From positions 6,048,501 through 6,112,500 of the forward strand of contig NZ_CP029693.1 of NCBI RefSeq assembly GCF_003228315.1: a stretch of 64,000 nucleotides of DNA, read 5' to 3'. This document shows positions 20,259-28,554 of the stretch, piece by piece (position 1 is the stretch's first letter; every line of letters starts with the position of its first letter). Under the pieces are notes generated by a model, which worked only from the letters and a program-made list of their open reading frames with translations, searched no databases and was not told where the DNA came from. A program made the position numbers and the translations under genes. This DNA is from Pseudomonas putida. GTDB taxonomy: Bacteria > Pseudomonadota > Gammaproteobacteria > Pseudomonadales > Pseudomonadaceae.

Positions 20259-21110
20259 ATGGAAATCGGTCTGCGCGAGTGGCTGATCGTCATCGGCATC
20301 ATTGTCATTGCCGGTATTCTTTTCGATGGCTGGCGCCGTATGCGCGGCGGCAAGGGAAAACTGAAATTCCGTCTTGACCGAAGTCTGTCCAACCTGCCGG
20401 ACGAGGACACCAGCGCCGAGCTGTTGGGCCCGTCCCGCGTGCTGGACAACCACAAGGAACCGCAACTGGACGAGCAGGATCTGCCGTCGGTGAGCATGCC
20501 GGCCCGCGAGCCCCGTGAATCGGGTTCCAAGCGCGGCAAGCGTGGTGGTGAGCCGGCCCAGGGCGATATGAACCTCAGCCTCGACCTGGATGGCGGCCCG
20601 AGCTTCAGCAGCCGCGACGATGACTTCGTAGAAGACACCAAGACCCAGGCGTCCGGCAGCGACAAGGAACAGCCACAGGCTGAAGAAGTCCTGGTAATCA
20701 GCGTGATCTGCCGCGACGCGGCCGGCTTCAAGGGCCCGGCGCTGTTGCAGAACATTCTGGAAAGCGGCCTGCGTTTTGGCGAGATGGACATCTTCCACCG
20801 TCACGAAAGCATGGCGGGTAACGGCGAAGTGCTGTTCTCCATGGCCAACGCGGTCAAGCCAGGCGTATTCGATCTGGACGACATCGACCACTTCAGCACG
20901 CCGGCAGTGAGCTTCTTCCTCGGTCTGCCAGGTCCGCGTCATCCGAAACAGGCTTTCGACGTGATGGTGGCGGCGGCGCGCAAGCTGTCCCAGGAACTGA
21001 ACGGCGAACTGAAAGACGACCAGCGCAGCGTGCTGACCGCACAGACCATCGAACACTACCGTCAGCGCATCGTCGAATTCGAGCGTCGCGCCCTGACCCA
21101 GAAGCGTTGA
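20259..21110 (+). CDS. zipA: Cell division protein ZipA
   Basis: Inner membrane anchor for the FtsZ ring (283 residues). A single N-terminal membrane segment, LREWLIVIGIIVIAGILFDGW (cytoplasmic remainder), is followed by a charged and flexible linker (about 30-140). The C-terminal FtsZ-binding domain (about 145-275) contains VISVICRDAAGFKGPALLQNILESGLRFGEMDIFHRH, LFSMANAVKPGVFDLDD and TPAVSFFLGLPGP. Linker composition is strongly hydrophilic, as usual. It sits between smc and ligA. Confidence 0.96.
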   Translation: MEIGLREWLIVIGIIVIAGILFDGWRRMRGGKGKLKFRLDRSLSNLPDEDTSAELLGPSRVLDNHKEPQLDEQDLPSVSMPAREPRESGSKRGKRGGEPAQGDMNLSLDLDGGPSFSSRDDDFVEDTKTQASGSDKEQPQAEEVLVISVICRDAAGFKGPALLQNILESGLRFGEMDIFHRHESMAGNGEVLFSMANAVKPGVFDLDDIDHFSTPAVSFFLGLPGPRHPKQAFDVMVAAARKLSQELNGELKDDQRSVLTAQTIEHYRQRIVEFERRALTQKR

Positions 21111-21160
21111 TTCAAAGGGTTGTGCCCGCGCGGGGCGCGGGACGATCGGCAAAATAGATT

Positions 21161-21183
21161 GAGCAGCCTCGGCTGCTCTTTTG
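21161..21183 (+). terminator. Intrinsic terminator between zipA and ligA
   Basis: Stem GAGCAGCC with GGCTGCTC and a 2-nt loop, followed by TTTTGCTTT. The ligA ribosome binding site follows directly, so read-through is possible. Confidence 0.8.
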
Positions 21184-21201
21184 CTTTATGAGAGAACACC
21201 C

Positions 21202-23559
21202 ATGACTGCCGCCAAAGACCGCATTCTAGAGCTGCGTGCCGAGCTGGATCTGCACAACTACCGTTATCACGTGCTGGACGAGCCGAGCATTCCGGACGCC
21301 GAGTACGATCGGTTGTTCAAGGAGCTCAAGGCCCTCGAAGCCGAGCACCCGGAGCTGATCACCAGCGATTCGCCGACCCAGCGAGTGGGCAGCGCGGCGT
21401 TGTCGGCATTCACCCAGGTCCGGCACGAAGTGCCGATGCTCAGCCTCGGCAACGCCTTCGAAGAAACCGACATGCGCGAGTTCGATCGCCGGGTCACCGA
21501 GGGCCTGGATCTGCCGGCGGGTGATCTGTTCGGCGGTGGCGCGGCGGTGCAATACAGCTGCGAACCCAAGCTCGATGGCCTGGCCGTCAGCCTGCTGTAC
21601 CAGGACGGCATGTTGGTGCGCGGCGCAACGCGTGGCGACGGCACCACCGGCGAGGACATCAGCGTCAACGTACGCACTGTGCGCAACATCCCGCTCAAGC
21701 TGCACGGCAGCGGTTGGCCGGCGACCCTGGAAGTGCGCGGCGAAGTGTTCATGTCCAAGGCCGGATTCGAGCGGCTCAACGCCACGCAACTGGAAGTCGG
21801 CGGCAAGACCTTCGCCAACCCGCGTAACGCGGCGGCGGGCAGTTTGCGACAGCTGGATTCGAAGATCACCGCCAACCGGCCGCTGGAGTTCTGCTGCTAC
21901 GGCATCGGCCAGGTGTCCGAAGATATCGCCGATACGCATATTGGCAATCTGCAACAGCTCAAGGCGTGGGGCATGCCGATCAGCCACGAACTGAAACTGG
22001 CGAACGGGATTGACGAGTGCCTGGATTACTACCGCGATATCGGCGAGCGTCGCAACGCGCTGCCTTATGAAATCGACGGCGTGGTCTTCAAGGTCAACAG
22101 CATCGCCTCGCAGCGTGAGTTGGGTTTCCGTGCCCGCGAGCCGCGCTGGGCCATTGCCCATAAATTCCCGGCCATGGAAGAACTTACCGAGCTGCTCGAC
22201 GTGGAATTCCAGGTCGGCCGCACCGGCGCGGTCACGCCCGTGGCCCGCCTGAAGCCGGTCAAGGTCGCCGGTGTCACCGTGGCCAATGCCACCTTGCACA
22301 ACATGGACGAAGTGGCGCGCCTGGGTCTGATGATCGGCGACACGGTGATCATTCGTCGCGCGGGCGATGTGATTCCGCAAGTGGTGCAAGTGGTCACCGA
22401 GCGTCGTCCGGCCGATGCCCGGCCGGTGCAAATTCCGGAGAAATGCCCGGTGTGCGGTTCCCATGTCGAGCGCACGCAATTGATCAAGCGCAGCAAGGGG
22501 CGCGAGACAGTCAGCGAGGGCGCGGTGTATCGCTGTGTCGGCCGCCTGGCCTGCGGCGCGCAGCTCAAGCAGGCAATCATTCACTTCGTTTCCCGCCGGG
22601 CGATGGATATCGAAGGCTTGGGCGAAAAGAGCGTCGAGCAATTGGTGGATGAAGGTCTGGTAAGTTCTCCGGCCGACCTGTACGCCCTGACGTTCGAACA
22701 GGTGGTGGATCTGGAGGGCTTTGCCGAGTTGTCCAGCCGCAACCTGCTTGGCGCCATCGAGGACAGCAAGAAACCGGGATTGGCGCGCTTCATTTATGCC
22801 CTGGGGATTCCCGATGTCGGCGAGGAGACGGCCAAGGTGCTGGCGCGCTCCCTGGGGTCGCTGGAGCGGGTGCAAAAAGCCCTGCCGCAAGTGCTGACCT
22901 ACCTGCCGGATGTCGGGCTGGAGGTTGCTCACGAGATCCACAGTTTCTTTGAAGACGCGCATAACCAGCAGGTGATCGCCGATCTGCTCAGGCATGGCAT
23001 GCAGATTCAGGATCAGGGCGAGTTGGGTGCTGAATTCGCCGCCAGCACCACCTTGGGTGGATTGCTCGACAAGCTGCACATTCCTTCGGTCGGGCCGGGC
23101 GGGGCGCAGAAACTCGCCGACCGATTCGGCTCGCTGCAAGCGGTGATCGAGGCGGACTGGCTGGACATGCGCCAGACATTGCCGGAAAAGCAGGCCAATT
23201 CGGTTCGCGAGTTTTTCGCTATCGAGAGCCATCGCATTCAGGCGCTCGAGGCCGAGAAGCAACTGGCTGATTTCGGCATGCACTGGCACAGCGAGAAAAA
23301 AGTCGTCGAAGGCTTGCCGCTGACCGGCCAGACCTGGGTGCTCACCGGTTCCCTCGAACTGATGAGCCGCGATGTGGCCAAGGACAAGCTCGAAAGCTTG
23401 GGTGCCAAGGTGGCCGGTTCCGTGTCCGCCAAGACCCATTGTGTGGTCGCGGGACCGGGGGCCGGCTCCAAGTTGACCAAGGCCAATGAGCTGGGGTTGA
23501 AGGTGCTGGATGAAGAGGCGTTCGTCGCGTTCCTGAAGGATCACGGCATCACGGTTTGA
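21202..23559 (+). CDS. ligA: NAD-dependent DNA ligase
   Basis: Replicative ligase of 785 residues that seals nicks using NAD+. The N-terminal adenylation domain has the active-site lysine K123 in CEPKLDGLA. An OB fold (GRTGAVTPVARLKPV) and a four-cysteine zinc finger (CPVCGSHV...CVGRLACGA) follow. Helix-hairpin-helix repeats (about 500-640) and a C-terminal BRCT domain (about 700-785, LTGQTWVLTGSLELMSRD) complete the enzyme. It is slightly longer than E. coli LigA, as in other pseudomonads. ATG 21202 was taken over a start 7 codons upstream because that one lies in the terminator tail. Confidence 0.97.
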   Translation: MTAAKDRILELRAELDLHNYRYHVLDEPSIPDAEYDRLFKELKALEAEHPELITSDSPTQRVGSAALSAFTQVRHEVPMLSLGNAFEETDMREFDRRVTEGLDLPAGDLFGGGAAVQYSCEPKLDGLAVSLLYQDGMLVRGATRGDGTTGEDISVNVRTVRNIPLKLHGSGWPATLEVRGEVFMSKAGFERLNATQLEVGGKTFANPRNAAAGSLRQLDSKITANRPLEFCCYGIGQVSEDIADTHIGNLQQLKAWGMPISHELKLANGIDECLDYYRDIGERRNALPYEIDGVVFKVNSIASQRELGFRAREPRWAIAHKFPAMEELTELLDVEFQVGRTGAVTPVARLKPVKVAGVTVANATLHNMDEVARLGLMIGDTVIIRRAGDVIPQVVQVVTERRPADARPVQIPEKCPVCGSHVERTQLIKRSKGRETVSEGAVYRCVGRLACGAQLKQAIIHFVSRRAMDIEGLGEKSVEQLVDEGLVSSPADLYALTFEQVVDLEGFAELSSRNLLGAIEDSKKPGLARFIYALGIPDVGEETAKVLARSLGSLERVQKALPQVLTYLPDVGLEVAHEIHSFFEDAHNQQVIADLLRHGMQIQDQGELGAEFAASTTLGGLLDKLHIPSVGPGGAQKLADRFGSLQAVIEADWLDMRQTLPEKQANSVREFFAIESHRIQALEAEKQLADFGMHWHSEKKVVEGLPLTGQTWVLTGSLELMSRDVAKDKLESLGAKVAGSVSAKTHCVVAGPGAGSKLTKANELGLKVLDEEAFVAFLKDHGITV

Positions 23560-23563
23560 CCTG

Positions 23564-23640
23564 AAAAAGATCGCAGCCTGCGGCAGCTCCTACAGAAGGG
23601 TTCGTTCTCTGTAGGAGCTGCCGCAGGCTGCGATCTTTTC
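23564..23640. repeat. REP pair of a second class (GATCGCAGCCTGCGGCAGCTCC)
   Basis: AAGATCGCAGCCTGCGGCAG and its exact complement flank a 20-bp centre right after the ligA stop. The fold ends in CTTTTCC, so it may also terminate ligA transcription. Confidence 0.9.
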
Positions 23641-23690
23641 CGTGATCCATGTCCTTGAAGCAGCTCATTTTTTTTAATCCGCCTGAACGG

Positions 23691-23718
23691 TTGTAACTTC
23701 GTCTCAGATAGGTACAAT
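23691..23718 (+). promoter_or_regulatory. ffs: Putative ffs promoter
   Basis: TTGTAA (23691-23696) and TACAAT (23713-23718) are separated by 16 bp, upstream of the SRP RNA. This is a sigma-70-like pair followed by GGCGCG, a discriminator type common for stable RNA genes. Confidence 0.6.
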
Positions 23719-23750
23719 GGCGCGGCTCGCCGTCAGGTGAGCATCGTTAT

Positions 23751-23863
23751 GGTGACCCCATCGGTCCCCCCGCAACGATCAGCCGTGAACCCGGTCAGGC
23801 CTGGAAGGGAGCAGCCGCAGCGGTGACATTGTGTGCCGGGGTGTGGCTGGTGGGGTCGCCACC
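23751..23863 (+). ncRNA. ffs: 4.5S signal recognition particle RNA
   Basis: RNA core of the signal recognition particle, partner of Ffh in co-translational membrane targeting. The ends pair as GGTGACCCCA with TGGGGTCGCC. The conserved apical domain is present: GGTCAGGCCTGGAAGGGAGCAGCC, which contains the asymmetric loop bound by Ffh, with the GGAA tetraloop. The internal CCGCAACGATC strand and the GTGTGCCGGG strand match the bacterial 4.5S pattern. Exact mature ends are estimated from pairing. The last 76 bp of this gene region (23789-23864) recur at 36084, which makes it the integration site of the neighbouring island. Confidence 0.93.
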
Positions 23864-23864
23864 T
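23789..23864 (+). repeat. att direct repeat, left copy (within ffs 3' part)
   Basis: 76 bp from ACCCGGTCAGG to GTCGCCACCT, identical to 36084-36159. This is the left boundary of the integrated element. The intact SRP RNA is retained at this end. Confidence 0.9.
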
Positions 23865-24116
23865 ATCTCTAAGTCCTTGAATTCTCAAGGATTTCTCAGT
23901 CAAAAATCTCGAAGTGTGACAGCGTGTAGGTACACCTAAGTGGTGCACTGTACCGCAATCTTATCTTATTCATTTCACGTCGCAAGCTAAGTCGATCCGT
24001 AGCTCTGTAGCTGCCTGGCGGGGAATTCGTGCCTTGGTCAATGCTTCTCCATGGCTCCCAATCGTCGACGGGATGCAGGGAAGGACAAGATGCGGGGTTG
24101 AATGTTAATTTTTTCC
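23865..24116. other. Left end of the island, no gene seen
   Basis: About 250 bp between the left att repeat and the first island operator. It contains small dyads such as TAGGT-AC-ACCTA near 23925, but no reading frame with a ribosome site. Recombinase or excisionase sites could lie here; none can be shown. Confidence 0.4.
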
Positions 24117-24131
24117 ACCTACAATGTAGGT
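24117..24131. promoter_or_regulatory. Perfect palindrome ACCTACA-A-TGTAGGT, likely operator
   Basis: A 15-bp perfect palindrome lies 26 bp before the start of the first island gene, just after an AT-rich stretch (TTAATTTTTTCC). The second gene of this unit begins with an XRE-type helix-turn-helix, so autoregulation at this site is the natural inference. Confidence 0.6.
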
Positions 24132-24157
24132 ATGAAAAATTGACATTGGAGCGCGCT

Positions 24158-24820
24158 ATGCAAAGTCTTGAGACCTTGGTGATCGATCAGCCTGACGAGG
24201 TTCAGACGGCACTTGGCCGAATCGGGTTTACGAAGGATAAGGTCGTCCAGATTGCGAAAGCGGCTGTGTACGCGAGAGCTGAATATTTGCAGGGTATTGA
24301 TCCAATTAATTACCAGGGTACGCGAGCTTACCAAGCTGGTATTCGTCAGCTTCGCCTTCAAATGCGACCTGAAGGGTGGCGTTCCTGCCGCTATCGGAAT
24401 ATTGAACTGATTTATAACGTGAGCCAGGGGCTGATGTTCAGTTTTCAGAACGTTGATCACGCTTGTATGAAGGATGATCCCAAGTCAATTTCGGCACGGG
24501 GGGAGGCCACTCGAGAGCTCATTGAAAAAGGTTACGAGGCTGATCTTTTTGGCTCCTCGGTATCCGACGAGAGAATTCTTTCTGAAAACGCGTTTCCTCA
24601 GATTTGGTGCATCTGCACTGCTGCGAAAGAAGGGCGCCTTCAAGTTGAAGTATCGCGACCTAAGCCGTTCGAAGGTGATCAATTTGAAGGATTCTTCGAG
24701 CGAATTTTTGTTGAGGATCAAGACCTTCAACCGGATTTGGTCGTCGCCCCTCCTGTAGAGTCCTTTGACGATCTTGATACTGAAATTGTGGTAACCAAAA
24801 AGCAACATGGCAATATTTAA
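24158..24820 (+). CDS. Unknown protein, partner of the XRE/ImmA-IrrE protein
   Basis: A 220-residue protein I do not recognise. It is soluble and acidic towards its C-terminus, with no signal peptide or membrane segment. Notable stretches are AVYARAEYLQGIDPINYQGTRAYQAGIRQLR, GWRSCRYRNIELIYN and a C-terminal acidic tail before TKKQHGNI. ATG 24158 follows TTGGAG by 6 bp; the frame continues upstream without a ribosome site. Its last 14 bp overlap the start of the metallopeptidase gene, so the two are translated together. Regulatory metallopeptidase pairs often control a toxin or a mobile element, which makes a toxin or sensor role possible but unproven. Codon use is more AT-rich than in the core genes. 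Confidence 0.75.
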   Translation: MQSLETLVIDQPDEVQTALGRIGFTKDKVVQIAKAAVYARAEYLQGIDPINYQGTRAYQAGIRQLRLQMRPEGWRSCRYRNIELIYNVSQGLMFSFQNVDHACMKDDPKSISARGEATRELIEKGYEADLFGSSVSDERILSENAFPQIWCICTAAKEGRLQVEVSRPKPFEGDQFEGFFERIFVEDQDLQPDLVVAPPVESFDDLDTEIVVTKKQHGNI

Positions 24821-25880
24821 TCTGTCTAGGTTTGCCTTCGCTCGTAAGCGGAGGCAACTCACAAAAAAAGAGTTGGCTGAAGTGGCTGGTGTTGCACAGG
24901 CGACTTTAACTAGGATCGATACAGGGGCTACTTCCTCTCCCAACGAGGATACTGTTGCGGCATTGGCTAAAGCCTTGGGGTATCCCGTTGATTTCTTCTA
25001 TATGGATGATGTAGACGAACTCGACTCTAAGCAGGTCAGTTTTAGAAGCTTGAAGTCAATGACCGCAAAACAAACAGATGCTGCACTTGCCAGCGGAGCT
25101 TTGGGTTGCGTATTTAACGACTGGGTATCTGACAAGTTCAATTTACCAGCTCCAAATTTGCCGGAGCTAAGGGTTGAAGATCCTGCATCTGCGGCCTCTG
25201 CTATACGAAGACATTGGGGTATTGGCTTTAGGCCCATCCCAAATCTTATTAAATTGCTGGAGTCTAAAGGTGTCCGTATTTTCACCCTTATGGAAGGAAA
25301 GGACGTAGACGCATTTTCTTTCTGGCGGGATGGTGTACCGTTTATGTTTTTGAATACGCTAAAGTCACCAGAGCGTAGTCGATTCGATGCTGCTCATGAG
25401 TTGGGACACCTCCTAATGCATGTGCACGGCTATATGGACGGTCGTGACTTCGAGCGGGAGGCTGATTTATTTGCATCGCATTTTCTAGTGCCCCGCGAAG
25501 ACTTGATTGCTCATTTGCCTGCAACACCATCTCTAAAGCAAATTATGGCTAGTAAACACCGTTGGGGTGTTTCTGTAGCTGCCCTCGCTCGGTCAGCAAA
25601 AGATTCGGCTTTGCTAAGTGATTGGCATTACAGAGAGTTATGCAAACAGATTGCTATAGCTGGATATCGTACCAAGGAGCCTAATTCAATTCCTCGCGAG
25701 ACATCGATATTGTGGCGGAAGGTTTTAGAGGAGCTTTGGAAAGATCGCTATACGAAAGAGAAGATTGCGCATCAGCTGAGCTTACCCTTGGATGAGGTTG
25801 AGTCGCTGCTTCAAGGGATTTTGAGTGGTGATTCGGATATGCAGCGCGTTATTCAACAACCCAATCTCCGCATTGTATAG
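24807..25880 (+). CDS. XRE-type HTH regulator fused to ImmA/IrrE metallopeptidase
   Basis: 357 residues. The N-terminal helix-turn-helix (about 5-65) reads FAFARKRRQLTKKELAEVAGVAQATLTRIDTG, a Cro/C1-type fold. A central ImmA/IrrE zinc peptidase domain (about 150-260) has the HEXXH motif in FDAAHELGHLLMH and a downstream glutamate in READLFASHFLVP, the expected third zinc ligand. A helical C-terminus follows. Family members cleave repressors or act as antitoxin-like regulators in mobile elements. It overlaps the preceding gene by 14 bp and probably binds the palindrome at 24117. The domain call is firm; the regulated target is unknown. Confidence 0.9.
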   Translation: MAIFNLSRFAFARKRRQLTKKELAEVAGVAQATLTRIDTGATSSPNEDTVAALAKALGYPVDFFYMDDVDELDSKQVSFRSLKSMTAKQTDAALASGALGCVFNDWVSDKFNLPAPNLPELRVEDPASAASAIRRHWGIGFRPIPNLIKLLESKGVRIFTLMEGKDVDAFSFWRDGVPFMFLNTLKSPERSRFDAAHELGHLLMHVHGYMDGRDFEREADLFASHFLVPREDLIAHLPATPSLKQIMASKHRWGVSVAALARSAKDSALLSDWHYRELCKQIAIAGYRTKEPNSIPRETSILWRKVLEELWKDRYTKEKIAHQLSLPLDEVESLLQGILSGDSDMQRVIQQPNLRIV

Positions 25881-25944
25881 TGTTGTGATCAGGTGGTCAG
25901 GTTGGGGGTGTGGTGAAACTGTAAAGCTGTTTAAGGGCAGAAGA

Positions 25945-26440
25945 ATGGAAGTGTCTGTAATAACGCTAATAGTGAGTTCGGTGACGGCGTTAATTGGTTT
26001 TGCAACTTTCACTGTCGCTTACTCGCAGATGAAGATTGCAAGTGCCAAGGTTAAACTGGACTTATATAACAAGCGGTTGAGCGTGTATTTGGTAACTCTG
26101 GAGTATTATCAGTCAGCGTATGGTAAAACTGATGGGACTATGAGGGCTAAGTCTGTTGAGTTCATAAAATGTTACCGTGAGTCGCAATTCCTCTTCGATT
26201 CAAAAGATGGCATTTTTGAAACGCTGAACAGGATTATGACCAATGGCAACAAGATTCTTGTATACGAAGATACTAAGTCTGGTGATCTGCCGAACATCAG
26301 TAAAGATACGGTGCATCTTCTACATGAAAAAAAGTGTGGGGGCACGCCTAGACTTCGAAAAGGATTTGTTGATTCTTGAAAAGCAGATGATGAAGTATAT
26401 TAACTTCAGGGTTGTTAGTGGTTGGAAATTCTGGTGGTGA
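25945..26440 (+). pseudogene. Small membrane-anchored protein gene with a frameshift
   Basis: The frame from ATG 25945 (preceded by GGGCAGAAGA) gives MEVSVITLIVSSVTALIGFATFTVAY, an N-terminal membrane segment, then a hydrophilic helical body, and stops at 26379 after a non-family-like tail GGTPRLRKGFVDS. One frame over, the sequence continues smoothly as ARLDFEKDLLILEKQMMKYINF...WKFWW to 26440. The switch lies at a run of seven A and five G near 26325-26342, so one inserted base explains it. If read as is, the product is 144 residues. It could be a mutation, a sequencing error or, less likely, recoding. Function unknown. Confidence 0.6.
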
Positions 26441-26456
26441 CAACACCTCCCCTTGC

Positions 26457-26675
26457 TCACGATTGGCGTATTCTCATAATCGCATCTGTAATAGCTTGAG
26501 CATTTCGGTCCAATGCAACTAGTGCTGTCGTAGCATTTTCAGCAACGCTTGCAACTCCATTCTCAGAGAGCCACTTGGTCACCTCTTCAATGGCCGCACA
26601 TATGGCGTGCTGGTTGTGAAGAAGCAAGGTGAAAGCATCTGCTGTGGCTATGTTGGCTTTTGAGCTATCTGGCAC
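26457..26675 (-). CDS. Small helical protein, paralogue of the one at 29846
   Basis: 72 residues from a GTG start with AAGG about 10 bp upstream. I do not recognise a named family. Its core LLHNQHAICAAIEEVTKWLSENG aligns with LWRNQIAICETLHVLAPWMAETG of the small protein at 29846-30091, and the two keep register on both sides. The sharing of NQ-x-AIC and W-x-x-E-x-G makes it a real protein family in this island rather than chance. It is predicted all-helical and cytoplasmic. Role unknown. Confidence 0.6.
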   Translation of the reverse strand: MPDSSKANIATADAFTLLLHNQHAICAAIEEVTKWLSENGVASVAENATTALVALDRNAQAITDAIMRIRQS

Positions 26676-26863
26676 GGCTATCGGCCTTGAGTGATGGTGT
26701 GGGAAGACTAGATCGTCTCGCTGGTGACTGGTGGGCTAGGCATGCCGGAGTAGGGTGGCCGTAGGTGTTAAAACACAATAAACATACAATGGGCATGCCG
26801 GGTTATTTTTCGCTATGGGCTCTTTAATCACCTGTCGGCTTGTTCCAACAGGTGATAGTCTGA

Positions 26864-28141
26864 TTACTTTGTTTTTTTGGCCAGGCTCGTATTGCAAGCT
26901 TGGCAAAGGCACCGTGCATTATTGAGAGAAGTACTTCCCCCATTTGACCACTGAATGCAATGATCAGCATGCATATCGTCAATTGTTATTTCGATATCGC
27001 ACTCTCCGCATTTTCTTCCTCCAAGGATCCAAATTGCCAATCGTTCCTCGTCGGAGAAAGCGCGTTTTTTATCCCTGACTTGAATTTCTGGGTTTTCTAA
27101 AAGAAAGTAGCGTATAAGTATGGCTGTCCTTTCGCGAAGGCTATTCAGGTCATTTGTACCTTGCTGCATCAGTCGGCCAAACTCAATAAGTACCGAATCT
27201 CTATCCTCTTCAGAAAGCTCAAGGTTTTTTGCTCGCTCGGCATGGAAGTTTGCTATAAATTTCCGAAGCTTTGTATATAATTTAGCGTCAGCGTAATCAC
27301 TTGTGATTCGCTTGATAAAAATGTAGTAAAGCGGCGGATATGCTTGCTTAGACAGTAAAGGGTCTTTTTCAGTAAATACCCTTGAGACAGTTTTTAGTTG
27401 ATCGATAACTCGCCTCTTCAGTCCTGTTGAATCAGCGGAGGTCATGGATTTATTTCTTTCAACTAAATCATCTAGAAATCTCTTCTTTAAATCCGCAAAT
27501 TGACCTCCACCGTTTTGGGCGGTTCGTTCCAGGAGCAGAAACTTGGCGGCGATTTCGTAGTGCTGATATCGTTTGTTTGTGGTTTTAATTTTTTTTATAA
27601 AAAAATCATCCTCTCTAGCGATATCCCTAATTAACTTGCACATTTCCCCGTTTTTTGCATTGCGCTTCTCCGCTGCGTTTAATGGTTCCCCATTGTTCAG
27701 CCTGGAAAACAGCTCTTCAATGTCTTCATCGTTGGCGTTTTGGATTAATACGACCGACAGGGATGTTCCTTTGAATTCCTCTTTCCAGTATTCACTTAGG
27801 TCACTGAATTTTGAGCCTTTCGCTGGGGCGTCTTGTCCGGCTCGGGCTTCAAGAACAGTAAAATCAGGATGAAGTGGGAATTCATCTTGTAGAAACGAAT
27901 AGATGGCATGTAGCCGTTGCTTGCCATCAACTACCGCATAGTGCTTAAGACCTTTTTCGCTTCTTATGTCATGGAAGTATATCTTGGGTACGTCAAACTT
28001 GTTAAGAATTGAATCGATAAACAGCTGCTGTTTCTCCTTAGACCAAACCGCCGATTCCCTTTGGTATTCGGGGTTTTCATTGATGGAGTTTCGGTTTACC
28101 CATAGCTTGGATATTGGGAAAGGTTGCTCAATGCATTGCAT
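26864..28141 (-). CDS. DUF262 plus HNH endonuclease protein, probable defence nuclease
   Basis: 425 residues. The N-terminal DUF262 (ParB/Srx-like) domain, about 5-200, has the hallmark VDGKQRLHAI (72-80) and the SRLNNGEPLNAAEKRNAK motif. A helical middle follows, then a C-terminal HNH nuclease (about 360-420) with paired CxxC zinc ligands (C378/C381 and C413/C416) and the DMHADHCIQWSNGG core. DUF262 domains read nucleotides or modified DNA in GmrSD- and SspE-like restriction systems, which use a related HNH nuclease. Here both lie in one compact protein without visible partners. Base composition is AT-rich. A defence role is inferred from domains and island location. Confidence 0.85.
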   Translation of the reverse strand: MQCIEQPFPISKLWVNRNSINENPEYQRESAVWSKEKQQLFIDSILNKFDVPKIYFHDIRSEKGLKHYAVVDGKQRLHAIYSFLQDEFPLHPDFTVLEARAGQDAPAKGSKFSDLSEYWKEEFKGTSLSVVLIQNANDEDIEELFSRLNNGEPLNAAEKRNAKNGEMCKLIRDIAREDDFFIKKIKTTNKRYQHYEIAAKFLLLERTAQNGGGQFADLKKRFLDDLVERNKSMTSADSTGLKRRVIDQLKTVSRVFTEKDPLLSKQAYPPLYYIFIKRITSDYADAKLYTKLRKFIANFHAERAKNLELSEEDRDSVLIEFGRLMQQGTNDLNSLRERTAILIRYFLLENPEIQVRDKKRAFSDEERLAIWILGGRKCGECDIEITIDDMHADHCIQWSNGGSTSLNNARCLCQACNTSLAKKTK

Positions 28142-28554
28142 ACTATAAATTCCATGTCATATGAGTTGTGGTTAGTGCTGTGCCATAAATTTCGTTTCAT
28201 GATGAGCGAAAAGGTTGCAGGTTCGTTGCTTCACGTCAACGAGAATCTAGAGGTGACCAGTGAAAATTCTGTGAGTGTGTTTCGGTCGAGACAATTGCTT
28301 TCGCTTCGGTTCGAATGTCGAAGGTGGTATTGACACCAAAGAAGAGCAGCTGGATGGATTCAGCGAGTGCGTAAGCTTTTTTCTGACTACATAAGCGTTG
28401 ATCAGGGGTGACTGGTAAAGCAGCGGAACCCTGTTCAAGCTGGGTCGGTGTTAAGAGCATTTGCCGTGCCAATCCGCTGCAAGTGTCTATAAATTCAAAA
28501 AATCACAGGTGTGCTAAAGCTGGGTCGAAGGCGGCTTTGGTCACGCTGTCCAGG
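28142..28554. other. Gap without a supported gene
   Basis: About 410 bp. Short open frames exist on both strands (for example 28236-28472 minus), but none has a ribosome site or a recognisable product. It may hold remains of older insertions. Confidence 0.35.

Noticed and set aside
26311..26440. Programmed recoding at the A7/G5 run as a proven feature
   Set aside because: A simple one-base insertion explains the frames, and no stimulatory structure is evident.
28142..28554. Small genes at 28236-28472 (minus) or 28408-28614 (plus)
   Set aside because: They lack ribosome sites, family-like sequence and consistent codon use; the second runs into the recombinase end.
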